Positions 14,368 to 21,349 of a stretch of DNA of 29,671 nt are shown here, in pieces. Within the stretch, counting starts at the first letter, position 1, and each line of letters opens with the position of its first letter. The translations under genes and the position numbers were made by a program. Below the pieces are notes generated by a model that saw only the letters and a program-made list of their open reading frames with translations, searched no databases and was not told the origin of the DNA. This stretch comes from an uncultured archaeon (GTDB lineage: Archaea > Nanobdellota > Nanobdellia > Pacearchaeales > GW2011-AR1): NCBI GenBank assembly GCA_903873955.1, contig CAIQQL010000061.1, forward strand, positions 1 through 29,671, given 5' to 3'.

Positions 14368-14586
14368 ATGGAAATAGAAGCAATGACACGGAAATGGGGA
14401 AATTCAATCGCGGTGGTCATACCTGCGAAAATCGCAGAACAGCAAAAAATAACCGAGAATGAACATGTTACAGTTAGGATAGAGAAAATAAAAGCAGTGA
14501 AAGTTAAAGATGTCTTTGGCTTGCTTAAAGACTGGAAAAGACCGACAGAGGAGATTATAGAAGAGGCTCGAAGAGGATGGGACTGA
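14368..14586 (+). CDS. AbrB/MazE-type antitoxin, second pair
   Basis: 72 aa. Residues 1-45 are a SpoVT-AbrB domain with RKWGNSIAVVIP; residues 46-72 are an acidic/basic helix (DVFGLLKDWKRPTEEI) matching the FGAHKF...PLDNILKE tail of the first antitoxin in position. It overlaps the toxin gene by 10 nt. A leaderless start from TATAAAAAG is likely. It is expected to repress its own operon and inhibit the cognate PIN toxin. The tails differ enough that cross-neutralisation cannot be assumed. Confidence 0.85.
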   Translation: MEIEAMTRKWGNSIAVVIPAKIAEQQKITENEHVTVRIEKIKAVKVKDVFGLLKDWKRPTEEIIEEARRGWD

Positions 14587-14948
14587 AGTATTTTTTCGAT
14601 AGTTATGCAATCATAGAAATAGTAAAACACAATGAGAATTACTCTCCTTATATGGAAGAGGATATTGCCCTTTCTTTATTTAACCTCGCAGAGATTTATT
14701 GGTCAGTATTATTGGACTATGGAACCGAAAAAGCAGATGAACTCTACGCCTTATTCAGGAAAAATGTCGTAGACATTGATGATGAGACACTTAAGGAAGC
14801 GATACATTTCAGAAAAGAACATAAAAAACAAGATCTCTCTTATACGGATTGTATAGGGTATATTTACGCAAAAAGACAAAATCTCAAGTTTCTTACCGGG
14901 GACAGTAAATTCGAGAATCTTCCTTTTGTTGAGTTTGTGAAAAAGTGA
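14577..14948 (+). CDS. PIN-domain toxin nuclease, second pair
   Basis: 123 aa with the four PIN acidic positions D8 (FFDSYAI), E39 (NLAEIYW), D91 (YTDCIGYIYA) and D109 (LTGDSKF). It is a clear paralogue of the toxin at 13879-14247 in length and motif spacing. It starts inside the antitoxin gene, so the two are translated together. A small Cys/His protein gene follows within 6 nt, making a three-gene unit. Confidence 0.88.
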   Translation: MGLKYFFDSYAIIEIVKHNENYSPYMEEDIALSLFNLAEIYWSVLLDYGTEKADELYALFRKNVVDIDDETLKEAIHFRKEHKKQDLSYTDCIGYIYAKRQNLKFLTGDSKFENLPFVEFVKK

Positions 14949-14953
14949 AGACA

Positions 14954-15145
14954 ATGAAATCGAAAAAATTCCCTTCCTGTGATTTTAGAGGAATATGCAA
15001 AAACAAAGCTTATAAGGAGGTGTATCGCTTTCTGCTGAAGGGAAAGTATCAGGATGAGGGCTGGAGTTACCTTTGTAGAAAGCATTTCAATCAGGAGCAG
15101 AAGAGGTTCAAAGGCAGGTTACCTTATGGCTCGGTAGAGTTTTAA
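14954..15145 (+). CDS. small Cys/His protein in the toxin-antitoxin operon
   Basis: 63 aa from ATG 14954; a GTG at 14945 would add three residues and overlap the toxin stop. CDFRGIC near residues 9-15 and CRKHF near 43-47 give three Cys and one His in the order C-x5-C ... C-x2-H, which could bind one zinc ion. The rest is basic and aromatic. It follows the toxin by 5 nt, so it is probably co-transcribed, and could be an RNA- or ribosome-associated cargo. No family name is certain. Confidence 0.6.
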   Translation: MKSKKFPSCDFRGICKNKAYKEVYRFLLKGKYQDEGWSYLCRKHFNQEQKRFKGRLPYGSVEF

Positions 15146-15169
15146 ATTCCTGCCCCTTTCTAAAAAACC

Positions 15170-15221
15170 GACCACAATAACAAATGAGGCGCGAAGCGCC
15201 GAAACGCGCCCGACCACAACA
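15170..15221 (+). repeat. GAA-loop hairpin repeat flanked by CCGACCACAA
   Basis: GGCGC-GAA-GCGCC (15188-15200) followed by GAAACGCGCCCGACCACAA. CCGACCACAA occurs on both sides (near 15170 and 15210) and again at 14327-14336. It is nearly the same as the core of long copy 2 but lacks the upstream arm. Confidence 0.75.
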
Positions 15222-15253
15222 AAGCTTAAAAGTTAGGGGAAGGTTCCCTGTCT

Positions 15254-15697
15254 ATGGATTCAGATGCCAGAGGGTTATTTCAGGTCACGTATCGGGATAA
15301 TATGCTCGCGCATGCAAACGGACAGTTTCTCGTGGCGCCTCATGGTATGTTGCAAGAAGTGGCAACGAGGCTCTATACTCAGTACAAACAAAACAACATA
15401 TCCTACAGGAAAGGGCTTTGCGGCGACTATCTGATCACAGGAGTGCTCGTGAAGGTTGAAAGCGTTGGTGATGCAAGGGATATGGGAGCTGACCAGCTTT
15501 CATTGTATGGAGAAAACCGGACATCACTCGAGTTCCTGGCTCGCGGCCTGGGGTTGCCAGATAAAATACAGGACCATTACTTTAGGTTGAATCCCCATAT
15601 ACCTCCTGTTGAAAGCGCAGCGCTTGAACGTGAGTTCCAAAGGCATGAACAGGGCCATAAACGTCCATTCGCCCATGCGGCAAGAAGAAGATTATAA
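15254..15697 (+). CDS. unknown 147-aa soluble protein
   Basis: No recognised family. Mixed alpha/beta composition with no membrane segment; the last 25 residues are rich in His and Arg (HEQGHKRPFAHAARRRL). CTTAAAAG near 15225-15232 lies about 25 nt before the ATG. The gene stands alone between a hairpin repeat and a TAAAGTTCGGTTAATC motif that begins at its stop codon. Confidence 0.55.
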   Translation: MDSDARGLFQVTYRDNMLAHANGQFLVAPHGMLQEVATRLYTQYKQNNISYRKGLCGDYLITGVLVKVESVGDARDMGADQLSLYGENRTSLEFLARGLGLPDKIQDHYFRLNPHIPPVESAALEREFQRHEQGHKRPFAHAARRRL

Positions 15698-15747
15698 AGT
15701 TCGGTTAATCATAAGTTTTAAATATAAGAATATTACTACTCTTACAT

Positions 15748-16113
15748 ATGGCAAGCAGGGAAAATATATTTGATGCTGAAGAAGGATTAGGCTTAACTCT
15801 TGCTTACAGAACTGAATACCGGGGAAAACAAGTTGTAAATGAAGGATATATTTGCTTTAATGGATATCCGCAGAACCCCTCTGATTTTGACAATGACGGC
15901 ATCTTGGCCAGAGGAGCTACTCCGATTCTTCTAGCCCAGGAATTGAAAAAACAATATTCTGCCCATGCTGAACCTGAAATGGAGGGATTAGTGCGTGTTC
16001 AAAATGCAAGTGGCATACTTATGCAGTTCAGCCCTAATGGTAAGCGAAAAACCTATTCTGATCGGCCCCTTAAAGACTCTGAACTAGAATCTTTTATTAG
16101 GGAGATTTCTTAA
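15748..16113 (+). CDS. array-family small protein (distant member)
   Basis: 121 aa, soluble. Its end (SDRPLKDSELESFIREI) matches the conserved R-(P/E)-(L/F)-x-x-x-E-(L/F/V) signature in the proteins at 18552, 19428, 19884 and 20410. The middle has a YICFNGYP strand and an ATPILLAQEL helix, equivalent to YPP...TPEGLVDRM in the 19884 protein. It is therefore a separated member of that family. TTTTAAATAT (15716-15725) gives a leaderless start. Function unknown. Confidence 0.55.
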   Translation: MASRENIFDAEEGLGLTLAYRTEYRGKQVVNEGYICFNGYPQNPSDFDNDGILARGATPILLAQELKKQYSAHAEPEMEGLVRVQNASGILMQFSPNGKRKTYSDRPLKDSELESFIREIS

Positions 16114-16186
16114 AACAGATTTCTATAATTCAATTTACTAATTAGCTAAGTAATGCTCGTCTTTCCAAAAAAACATCTTTAAAAAA

Positions 16187-16217
16187 GAGCGGGCGCCCAA
16201 GGCACGAACCCGCACAA
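16187..16217 (+). repeat. variant of the hairpin repeat
   Basis: GAGCGGGCGCCCAAGGCACG followed by AACCCGCACAA. GCGGG can pair with CCCGC, and GGCACGAAC is shared with the GTGCC-type copies. The GAA loop itself is not kept, so this is a diverged or chimeric copy. Confidence 0.45.
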
Positions 16218-16257
16218 CCTCAGAAGTGTTTGTTAATTTTAGAAATCTGTCTAAACT

Positions 16258-16362
16258 ATGGGACAAACATGTCTAAACGGTGCTTCTCTTTTCAGGGTGG
16301 GATCGACACTACTCCCTTTTGCAACTAATGATATTGTTTCAGCTAAATCTTTTATATGGTAG
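16258..16362 (+). CDS. possible 34-aa mini protein
   Basis: ATG at 16258 and TAG at 16360-16362, with TTAATTTTAG (16231-16240) at the leaderless distance and a T-rich terminator-like tract about 20 nt after the stop. The peptide is mildly hydrophobic in the middle (FRVGSTLLPFA). Only the flanking signals support it; a non-coding transcript is equally possible. Confidence 0.25.
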   Translation: MGQTCLNGASLFRVGSTLLPFATNDIVSAKSFIW

Positions 16363-16644
16363 GTTTTGATATTAAGCTCTTTTTTTTATTTTTTCATTTC
16401 AATTATCGCATTTTCCGAAAAATACTTCAAAAAATAACTCTAAAATTCCAAAGGTGCGCACAATCACCATTAACCGAATCTTTGGAGCACTTTTTTCACC
16501 TAAAGGTTCGTTTTTTTATAGTACGACATTAACTGCCCCAGATTGCCCCACAATCGCGTGTTTTTTTCGGGGAATCCAATTGACTTAAGGGAATCAATCT
16601 CTCTTTGAGCCTATCTCCTTCAAAGTTTACAAAGCTTTGTCCAT

Positions 16645-17304
16645 CTAGAGTTTTCTCACCCTGAACCTGGAAGGTGCAACGGCTTTCGGTCCTACAGGGG
16701 AATATGCCTGACTTACCAATATCTGGTCCAGATTTTCCTGTAAAACAAGTTCGACTGTCTCCCGTACGTATTGACCCTCTACTAGTGTTTGAGAAATCAC
16801 ATTCTGACTGAGGAAGGGCTTATGCGCGCTATTTGTCGAAGCTCGGTAATTAAACCTCATAGTGTATGACGCATCTCTTTGTCTTTGATAGGTCATGGTC
16901 ACCTTGATGCCCTGGCTCATTATCTGGCTAGAACTGCTCTCACAATCTATCTCATACCAGCTGATCTGTTTCGAATGCTTGCTTTTCCTTTTAAGAGCAT
17001 CATAGCAATCGATCACAAAAAAATGCTCCAGCTTCAACGGGAAACTTTCTGGAAAGCCATAGAGAGTACAGTTTCCGACATCCCTGTTGGTGACATAATT
17101 GCCGCTTTTGAACCCCCATAAGATGTCATATCCTGCCGCGCTCGGATCGGGACTCGCAATCCATCCTATTCCCAGCCTTGTTCGTGCCTCATAGCAGACA
17201 GGTGGAGGAAGCTGTTCGTTCTGGGCAGGATCCTGTGAAGTGACTGAGGCCAGAGTCACCAGCAAGGTCGTCAGACTCTTTATTTTTTTAAATTTCCCCT
17301 TCAT
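16645..17304 (-). CDS. secreted Fn3-like protein
   Basis: 219 aa. A basic start and a hydrophobic stretch (about residues 8-23, SLTTLLVTLASVTS) form a signal peptide. The mature part starts with a Cys-paired beta domain containing LGIGWIASPDPSAAGYDILW, the Fn3-like W...AGYDI pattern also seen at 4184, and several later Cys. The second half is beta-rich and ends basic. ATATAATG near 17325-17332 on the minus strand is the likely promoter. Surface or periplasm-like location is inferred. Confidence 0.6.
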   Translation of the reverse strand: MKGKFKKIKSLTTLLVTLASVTSQDPAQNEQLPPPVCYEARTRLGIGWIASPDPSAAGYDILWGFKSGNYVTNRDVGNCTLYGFPESFPLKLEHFFVIDCYDALKRKSKHSKQISWYEIDCESSSSQIMSQGIKVTMTYQRQRDASYTMRFNYRASTNSAHKPFLSQNVISQTLVEGQYVRETVELVLQENLDQILVSQAYSPVGPKAVAPSRFRVRKL

Positions 17305-17472
17305 TGAGATATCTCTCTCTTATTCATTATATTCCTTTCTCTTTTTTGGACTTAAACTATATGCTCTTGTTTCATAATCCTTTAAAAGCGCACTCTTTTC
17401 TTTTTCTCATGCTTTTAGACATCTCTTTTCGTTTAGCCTTTCCCTTAAGAATCTATTACTTCAGAAGCTAGC

Positions 17473-17829
17473 ATGGAAACCCCCTCATCAAATAAACTTA
17501 GGCCTGCCTGTCCTTTCTATGGTTTTGCCACCGGACACTATGCTCTCATAGACTCGGGAGGCAACCAGTGCCCCCTCATTGAAGGACATGCTCCCTGTGG
17601 AAGACTTGCAGATGGTCAGGAGCCAAACTGGCAGGAGTGCAAATTGAACGTACCAAGTTATGAAGGGTCCCTTGAGTACTATGTCCGCACTGCAAGGATT
17701 TTCCCGGAAGAGTTGCGTCCAAGGTCAGAAGCCTCCTGGGAAGGGATACCCCTGCAGGTATGGTATGACCATATCACTAAAGGCACACCCCTTTTTGATG
17801 ATGTTCCGAACGCCTGGCCTGAAGGTTGA
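17473..17829 (+). CDS. small Cys-rich protein, possible metal-binding
   Basis: 118 aa, no signal peptide. Four Cys in the first half: CPFYGF, GGNQCPL, HAPCGR and NWQEC. The order C...GNQC...PC...W..C resembles a small family seen in bacteria in which the four Cys probably hold a metal, but I cannot name it with certainty. The C-terminal half is aromatic and acidic without a motif. The promoter is weak: CCTTAAGAA near 17442-17450. Confidence 0.6.
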   Translation: METPSSNKLRPACPFYGFATGHYALIDSGGNQCPLIEGHAPCGRLADGQEPNWQECKLNVPSYEGSLEYYVRTARIFPEELRPRSEASWEGIPLQVWYDHITKGTPLFDDVPNAWPEG

Positions 17830-17916
17830 CAGGTTTTTAGAATATTGTCGTCGGTAAAATGCACCAGACGCATTAGAATGCCCCACAATCGCCTATTTTT
17901 TGCAAGATGAGTAAAT

Positions 17917-18132
17917 CTACGCAAAACTTGTGATGACCAGATAGACCCCTAAGCAAAAAACAATGAGCCCTATCACACCAACCAAGGTGTGGGAGTTTTT
18001 TTCACCTACATAAAAGGCAAGGTCTAGAGGTTTGTAGGTAAGTTCTGAAAGTTGGCCCCGAAAAAACATGAACACCAGCCCAATGATCACACAAGCGATC
18101 CCAACCCAGAAAGTCGTGACATACAGCATCAT
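17917..18132 (-). CDS. small two-TM membrane protein
   Basis: 71 aa with membrane segments at about 4-24 and 48-68 and a polar loop between. A TATAAAAAG box on the minus strand (near 18152-18160) is about 25 nt upstream, giving a leaderless start. A TGCCCCACAATCGC copy lies about 25 nt past its 3' end. No family recognised. Confidence 0.6.
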   Translation of the reverse strand: MMLYVTTFWVGIACVIIGLVFMFFRGQLSELTYKPLDLAFYVGEKNSHTLVGVIGLIVFCLGVYLVITSFA

Positions 18133-18193
18133 TGAAAATCCTAAGGCGTTGAACTTTTTATAGTTTTATAATACGCACACTTACTAACCTTTC

Positions 18194-18415
18194 TTAAAGT
18201 CTTCTTAAAAGCATGTTCATCAATGTTGAGCCTCGATTCCCTCTAAGCCCAGCATAGGCTAAAGCTACGATGAGGAGAATTATTGTAGTGACCATGAGCC
18301 CAGAATTACTGCAACCTACTGCTTTGCAAATGAGGTTGTTGTTGCTAGGGATAATAAAATCTAAAATAATGACAATAACAATTATTGCTCCGCCTAACCA
18401 ACTATACCACCTCAT
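18194..18415 (-). CDS. small two-TM protein with Cys loop (MRWxxW type)
   Basis: 73 aa. Starts MRWYSW; membrane segments at about 7-23 and 41-58, with an outer loop ICKAVGCSNS. The same design (MRWxxW start, loop with two spaced Cys, second segment) is seen at 20934-21131, so the two look paralogous. A TATAAAAAG box (minus strand, near 18437-18445) supports the start. Basic C-terminus. Confidence 0.6.
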   Translation of the reverse strand: MRWYSWLGGAIIVIVIILDFIIPSNNNLICKAVGCSNSGLMVTTIILLIVALAYAGLRGNRGSTLMNMLLRRL

Positions 18416-18456
18416 TCTCTAACTAACTTTTCTTTCTTTTTATAGTTTTAGCATCG

Positions 18457-18522
18457 CTCAAAGTTTTTATCTTCTCGTAAAATTTAAAGCATGTTAAAAT
18501 GAGGTTCGTTTTACATAAGATT
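18457..18522 (+). pseudogene. decayed 66-nt tail copy of the array family, copy 1
   Basis: Reads LKVFIFS, stop, NLKHVKMRFVLHK in one frame, matching the last 21 codons of the array genes (LKVLSIS...NVRVITK at 19428-19850). It lies directly before the TATA box (18521-18530) of the 18552 gene, the same place where the real end of 19428-19850 lies before the box of 19884. Either a remnant of a lost upstream copy or a retained upstream element. Confidence 0.45.
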
Positions 18523-18551
18523 TTATAAACGCCAGATGGGTACTTACGAAA

Positions 18552-18935
18552 ATGAGTCAAGAAAATCCCTTTATGAAATCAGGGACGCTCTTTGTCCGTG
18601 AAGTACTCAGGGCTGGAGCCGTTGAAAACCGTACTTATCGATTTCATCGGAACTATCCCTCTCCTGAAGGAGACTTCTCCTTTGACTTTGAGAACTCTTT
18701 TTTCGGTGGGACCATCTATGCGCTCGCCTCTAGCATACACGGATATGTGGGATCGAGGAATCGGGGGATCTATCCTTCGATGGAGATGCTGTCCTCTTCA
18801 CATATGCGTGTCTATGGATTCAAGGAAGGGATGGCCATAGTGCGTGATCGTCCCTTCAAGGAGAGCGAGCTCGATGAGCTTTGCAATGAATTCTTTTTAC
18901 TGCAAAAACTATCAGGCCCTTCTGAAAAGAAATAA
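18552..18935 (+). CDS. array-family small protein 1
   Basis: 127 aa, soluble. Begins with a GTLFVREV strand, has YRFHRNYPSP, and carries the family signature RDRPFKESELDELCNEF (about residues 97-113). Compared with the 19884 protein the C-terminal tail is replaced by LQKLSGPSEKK; another frame just beyond the stop encodes STKVRII, the missing tail, so a frameshift in the A-rich end is likely. TTTTATAAAC (18521-18530) gives a leaderless start. Part of a same-strand run of five small genes. Function unknown. Confidence 0.6.
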   Translation: MSQENPFMKSGTLFVREVLRAGAVENRTYRFHRNYPSPEGDFSFDFENSFFGGTIYALASSIHGYVGSRNRGIYPSMEMLSSSHMRVYGFKEGMAIVRDRPFKESELDELCNEFFLLQKLSGPSEKK

Positions 18936-19014
18936 ACCCGGTTCGACTCTTCTAGCCTCGACAAAAGTTCGTATTATAATAACTCTTAAATACTCTCCTG
19001 GCACTAATCCCCAT

Positions 19015-19398
19015 ATGCCAAATCCAAACAGCCCTATGACCCTTGAAGCATGCTTGACGAGCGGTCCAAATGCATTTGAAGGAAGGCTCTTTGAAGACAT
19101 CCCAGAGGGCAGGGAGCTTGCAGGACTTTATTATCTTGACCGTTCAGTCCCTATCGCTGCAGGGAAGGTAGCAGTCGTCTATTTTGATTTTAGGAAAGCT
19201 CCTGAACCACGTACGCTGACGCTAGCCGAACATGGAGCAGACCCTCTTGCATCATCCTCGCTCTTGCTCGATTTTGCTTTCCTTGCTCCTGAACGGGCCT
19301 TTTACGCCACTATCGAAGAGGATGTTCCTGAAAGTGGTGCAATCGCCACAGGTACTGGTTTGAATCCTGGTCGCTACCCATCAAGAAACCAACCTTAG
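19015..19398 (+). CDS. unknown 127-aa protein within the array
   Basis: The frame is open further upstream, but CTTAAATACT (18984-18993), about 26 nt before ATG 19015, fixes the likely start. Alpha/beta composition, acidic; contains GLYYLDRSVP and VAVVYFDF strands. It lacks the R-P-x-E signature of its neighbours, so I do not place it in that family. It ends 29 nt before the next gene and is probably co-transcribed with it. Confidence 0.55.
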   Translation: MPNPNSPMTLEACLTSGPNAFEGRLFEDIPEGRELAGLYYLDRSVPIAAGKVAVVYFDFRKAPEPRTLTLAEHGADPLASSSLLLDFAFLAPERAFYATIEEDVPESGAIATGTGLNPGRYPSRNQP

Positions 19399-19427
19399 TT
19401 TTACCGTTCTTTTCAATGTGAGTGTCT

Positions 19428-19850
19428 ATGGAAACCCAACAACTCAAAATTATGCAGGGGCATGTCTATGCTTGTGAATTTGCTTTCTTGCCCGATGAGG
19501 GCATGGATTTTCAGGGGAACATTTATTTTTTTTCCGAGCATTATCCTCCCAAAGAACCTGGCGCATACCTGAGTGGAATAACGCCCGCAAGACTGGTGAG
19601 GGAGATGGGCAGGTATGCTGCAAGATTTAGTGGCAATGTCGAATGGCGTCTTCGAAGGCTGGATCTTCCCCGTACCATCATCAAACGTAATGACGCGCAT
19701 GCGTCGCTTGAAACTTATATCGAACGTGAATTGGAGTTTTGCGAACACTGGGAATTTCTGAGTGCGTTTAGCAGGGTGCCCTCTCTCAAAGTTTTGAGTA
19801 TTTCTCAAAATGTGGAACAGACGATAAACGTGCGGGTTATTACCAAATAA
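19428..19850 (+). CDS. array-family small protein 2
   Basis: 140 aa from ATG 19428 (a GTG two codons earlier, at 19422, is possible). Family features: HVYACEF strand, EHYPP, TPARLVREMG helix, ETYIERELEFCEHWEFL signature and the complete tail LKVLSIS...NVRVITK. It aligns with the next protein almost without gaps. No promoter box stands close by, so it is probably read from the 19015 promoter. A minus-strand open frame of 296 codons overlaps it but is judged a shadow. No function can be given. Confidence 0.65.
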   Translation: METQQLKIMQGHVYACEFAFLPDEGMDFQGNIYFFSEHYPPKEPGAYLSGITPARLVREMGRYAARFSGNVEWRLRRLDLPRTIIKRNDAHASLETYIERELEFCEHWEFLSAFSRVPSLKVLSISQNVEQTINVRVITK

Positions 19851-19883
19851 CTTTAAATACCCTGCCCGCTCAATTTCTCTCCC

Positions 19884-20306
19884 ATGATGAAAATGTACCG
19901 GCAAAGATTCAACGGCGTGCTCTATGCCTGCGACTATGACATTATTCCCGCAGAGGGAGAGCATCATTACGACCGTTCTTTTCACTTGGCAGATGCATAT
20001 CCTCCCGCCGTGCAGCGATCCCATATCAGCGCTGCAACCCCTGAAGGACTCGTCGATAGAATGGGGGAGTTTGCTGAATTGTATGGGCCTATCGGGGAAT
20101 GGAACCTTGAGATATGGCCAAGGCCTCATTTTGTTTTCTTGCGCAATGTTGAAAGAAAGACGCTGGAAACCTATTTTACCCGTCCCCTCGAGACTGCAGA
20201 GGTCATGCAATTTTGTGACGGGCTGACCAGTTCTTCTGCCCTTGATGTAGTGCAGGTCTCTGAAAGCATGAGACGCATACCAAAAGTTCGTATTATTACC
20301 CAATAA
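19884..20306 (+). CDS. array-family small protein 3
   Basis: 140 aa (ATG ATG start; the second ATG gives 139). Order: LYACDYDIIP strand, DAYPP, TPEGLVDRMGEFAELYG helix, a W-rich strand, ETYFTRPLETAEVMQF signature and the tail ending KVRIITQ. CTTTAAATAC (19851-19860) starts right after the stop of the upstream paralogue and is at the leaderless distance. After its stop the same frame encodes a second, decayed tail (20313-20378). Confidence 0.65.
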   Translation: MMKMYRQRFNGVLYACDYDIIPAEGEHHYDRSFHLADAYPPAVQRSHISAATPEGLVDRMGEFAELYGPIGEWNLEIWPRPHFVFLRNVERKTLETYFTRPLETAEVMQFCDGLTSSSALDVVQVSESMRRIPKVRIITQ

Positions 20307-20312
20307 CCTTTG

Positions 20313-20378
20313 CTCAAAGTTTTAAGTATCTATAAAAGTTTATAGCAAAGCTTAAAAGTTCGTTTTATTATTAAATAA
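20313..20378 (+). pseudogene. decayed 66-nt tail copy of the array family, copy 2
   Basis: Starts 6 nt after the stop of the 19884 gene and reads LKVLSIYKSL, stop, QSLKVRFIIK, stop. Length (22 codons) and residues match the tail of 19428-19850. It ends directly at the TATA box (20379-20388) of the next paralogue. The KVRF part is the AAAGTTCGTTTT motif found elsewhere. Confidence 0.5.
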
Positions 20379-20409
20379 ATTTAAAAAGCCGTTTTTGTTC
20401 ATTGCTTTT

Positions 20410-20808
20410 ATGAAGTATGTAGGCAAACTTGTCTTTGATGGTACGCTCTTTGTCTGTGACTACCATGACAACACTCCTGGCGGAAACCGGGAGCATGCAT
20501 TGGTCTATAATTTTCTCGGTCGTGTTCCTCACGAAAGAGGGTTAGTTCGGCTTCAGGAATTTTCGCCTGCTGCTTTGGCCGACGAGATCAATCTCTTTGC
20601 CCTGCCCTATGGAAAGGGATTGGAGTTAAAATTTCCTCGCACGCCTGAGGTGCGATTTACCATGAAATACGACGATAAAAGGCGGACTGTTGAGACGTTT
20701 TTCGAAAGGCCGTTTGAGGAACCGGAATTCATAGAATTTTTTTGTGGGCTCAAGCATTCAGTCGCCATGGAGCATACGAACTCCTTTGCAAAAAAAAGGT
20801 GGAAATAA
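20410..20808 (+). CDS. array-family small protein 4
   Basis: 132 aa from ATG 20410; a TTG at 20395 would add five residues, but ATTTAAAAAG (20379-20388) favours the ATG. Family features: TLFVCDYH strand, a SPAALADEI helix and ETFFERPFEEPEFIEFF signature. The frame passes through an A8 run (20790-20797) and ends in KKRWK. In the other frame after the A8 run the family tail follows (ISSVLASLKALSIN, then a stop), so the normal end was probably lost by slippage. Confidence 0.62.
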   Translation: MKYVGKLVFDGTLFVCDYHDNTPGGNREHALVYNFLGRVPHERGLVRLQEFSPAALADEINLFALPYGKGLELKFPRTPEVRFTMKYDDKRRTVETFFERPFEEPEFIEFFCGLKHSVAMEHTNSFAKKRWK

Positions 20809-20825
20809 GTTCTGTGTTAGCTTCG

Positions 20826-20905
20826 CTCAAAGCTTTAAGTATTAATTAAAATTTGAAGCTATCTGAAAAGGTTCGTTTTATATTTTTCTAAAGTTCGTTT
20901 TATTA
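20826..20905 (+). pseudogene. decayed 66-nt tail copy of the array family, copy 3
   Basis: 20826-20891 reads LKALSIN, stop, NLKLSEKVRFIFF, stop: again 22 codons. A second end fragment, KVRFIKN, follows at 20890-20905. Joined to the 20410 gene through a frameshift at the A8 run. Both AAAGTTCGTTTTAT copies here are part of these tails. Confidence 0.5.
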
Positions 20906-20933
20906 AAAATCTTTAAAACTAAATGAACGTTAC

Positions 20934-21131
20934 CTAACTCGATTTTCCCAGGAGGTCAAAAAGATCAAGAAAGCCCAGGGCGACAAGCAGACACCCACAG
21001 GTCTGGGCAATCGTGAAGAGCAACGGAGGGCAAAGGGAGTACAGACAGGCGTTGTCAAAGGACTGATAGAGAAACAGCGACGCTGTTCCAGCAATCCCCA
21101 ATAAGAATATTGCCCAGTGCGCCCACCTCAT
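20934..21131 (-). CDS. small two-TM protein with Cys loop (MRWxxW type)
   Basis: 65 aa. MRWAHW start, membrane segments at about 7-22 and 35-58, outer loop NACLYSLCPP, and CGC inside the second segment. Same design as 18194-18415, in the same orientation relative to the array. A TATAAGTATAG box (minus strand, about 21149-21159) lies at the leaderless distance. Function unknown. Confidence 0.6.
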   Translation of the reverse strand: MRWAHWAIFLLGIAGTASLFLYQSFDNACLYSLCPPLLFTIAQTCGCLLVALGFLDLFDLLGKSS

Positions 21132-21219
21132 GATAGACTGAAGACTTCTATACTTATAGACTTTCCGTAGGATTGTTCACCATCAGGAAATCTTGGTTTT
21201 GCGGATGCAAAAGCGAAGA

Positions 21220-21234
21220 TTTATCGTCGATAAA
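21220..21234. promoter_or_regulatory. palindrome TTTATCG-T-CGATAAA
   Basis: Perfect 15-bp inverted repeat in the spacer between two minus-strand genes, the same core as 9536-9554. The rest of 21132-21349 holds a GCTCAAAGCTTTAAG copy (21268-21282) and no ORF. Confidence 0.6.
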
Positions 21235-21349
21235 ACATGATTTGAGGTAAATTTGGTTATCGGGTTAGCTCAAAGCTTTAAGCATAATCAGGAAGTTTGA
21301 GCCCTTATATTAGTACGTATTAACACGAACTAAATTATATGCTAGAATA

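Larger units (their letters stand above)
16114..16644. other. 531-bp spacer with one possible mini gene
   Basis: Contains a variant of the GAA-type hairpin repeat (16187-16217), a possible 34-codon gene (16258-16362), a T-rich tract (16380-16395), TAAAGGTTCGTTTT (16501-16514), and TGCCCCACAATCGC (near 16544-16557), which recurs near 17880-17893. Nothing else is recognised. Confidence 0.5.

Noticed and set aside
18940..18960. GGTTCGACTC resembling a tRNA T-arm
   Set aside because: No acceptor, D or anticodon arms can be paired upstream; the upstream DNA is coding for the 18552 protein.
19413..20303. Minus-strand open frame of 296 codons opposite two array genes
   Set aside because: The plus-strand genes share protein motifs with paralogues and have a correctly placed promoter; the reverse frame has no recognisable domain, is rich in His/Arg/Phe as antisense frames are, and spans two genes plus their spacer.
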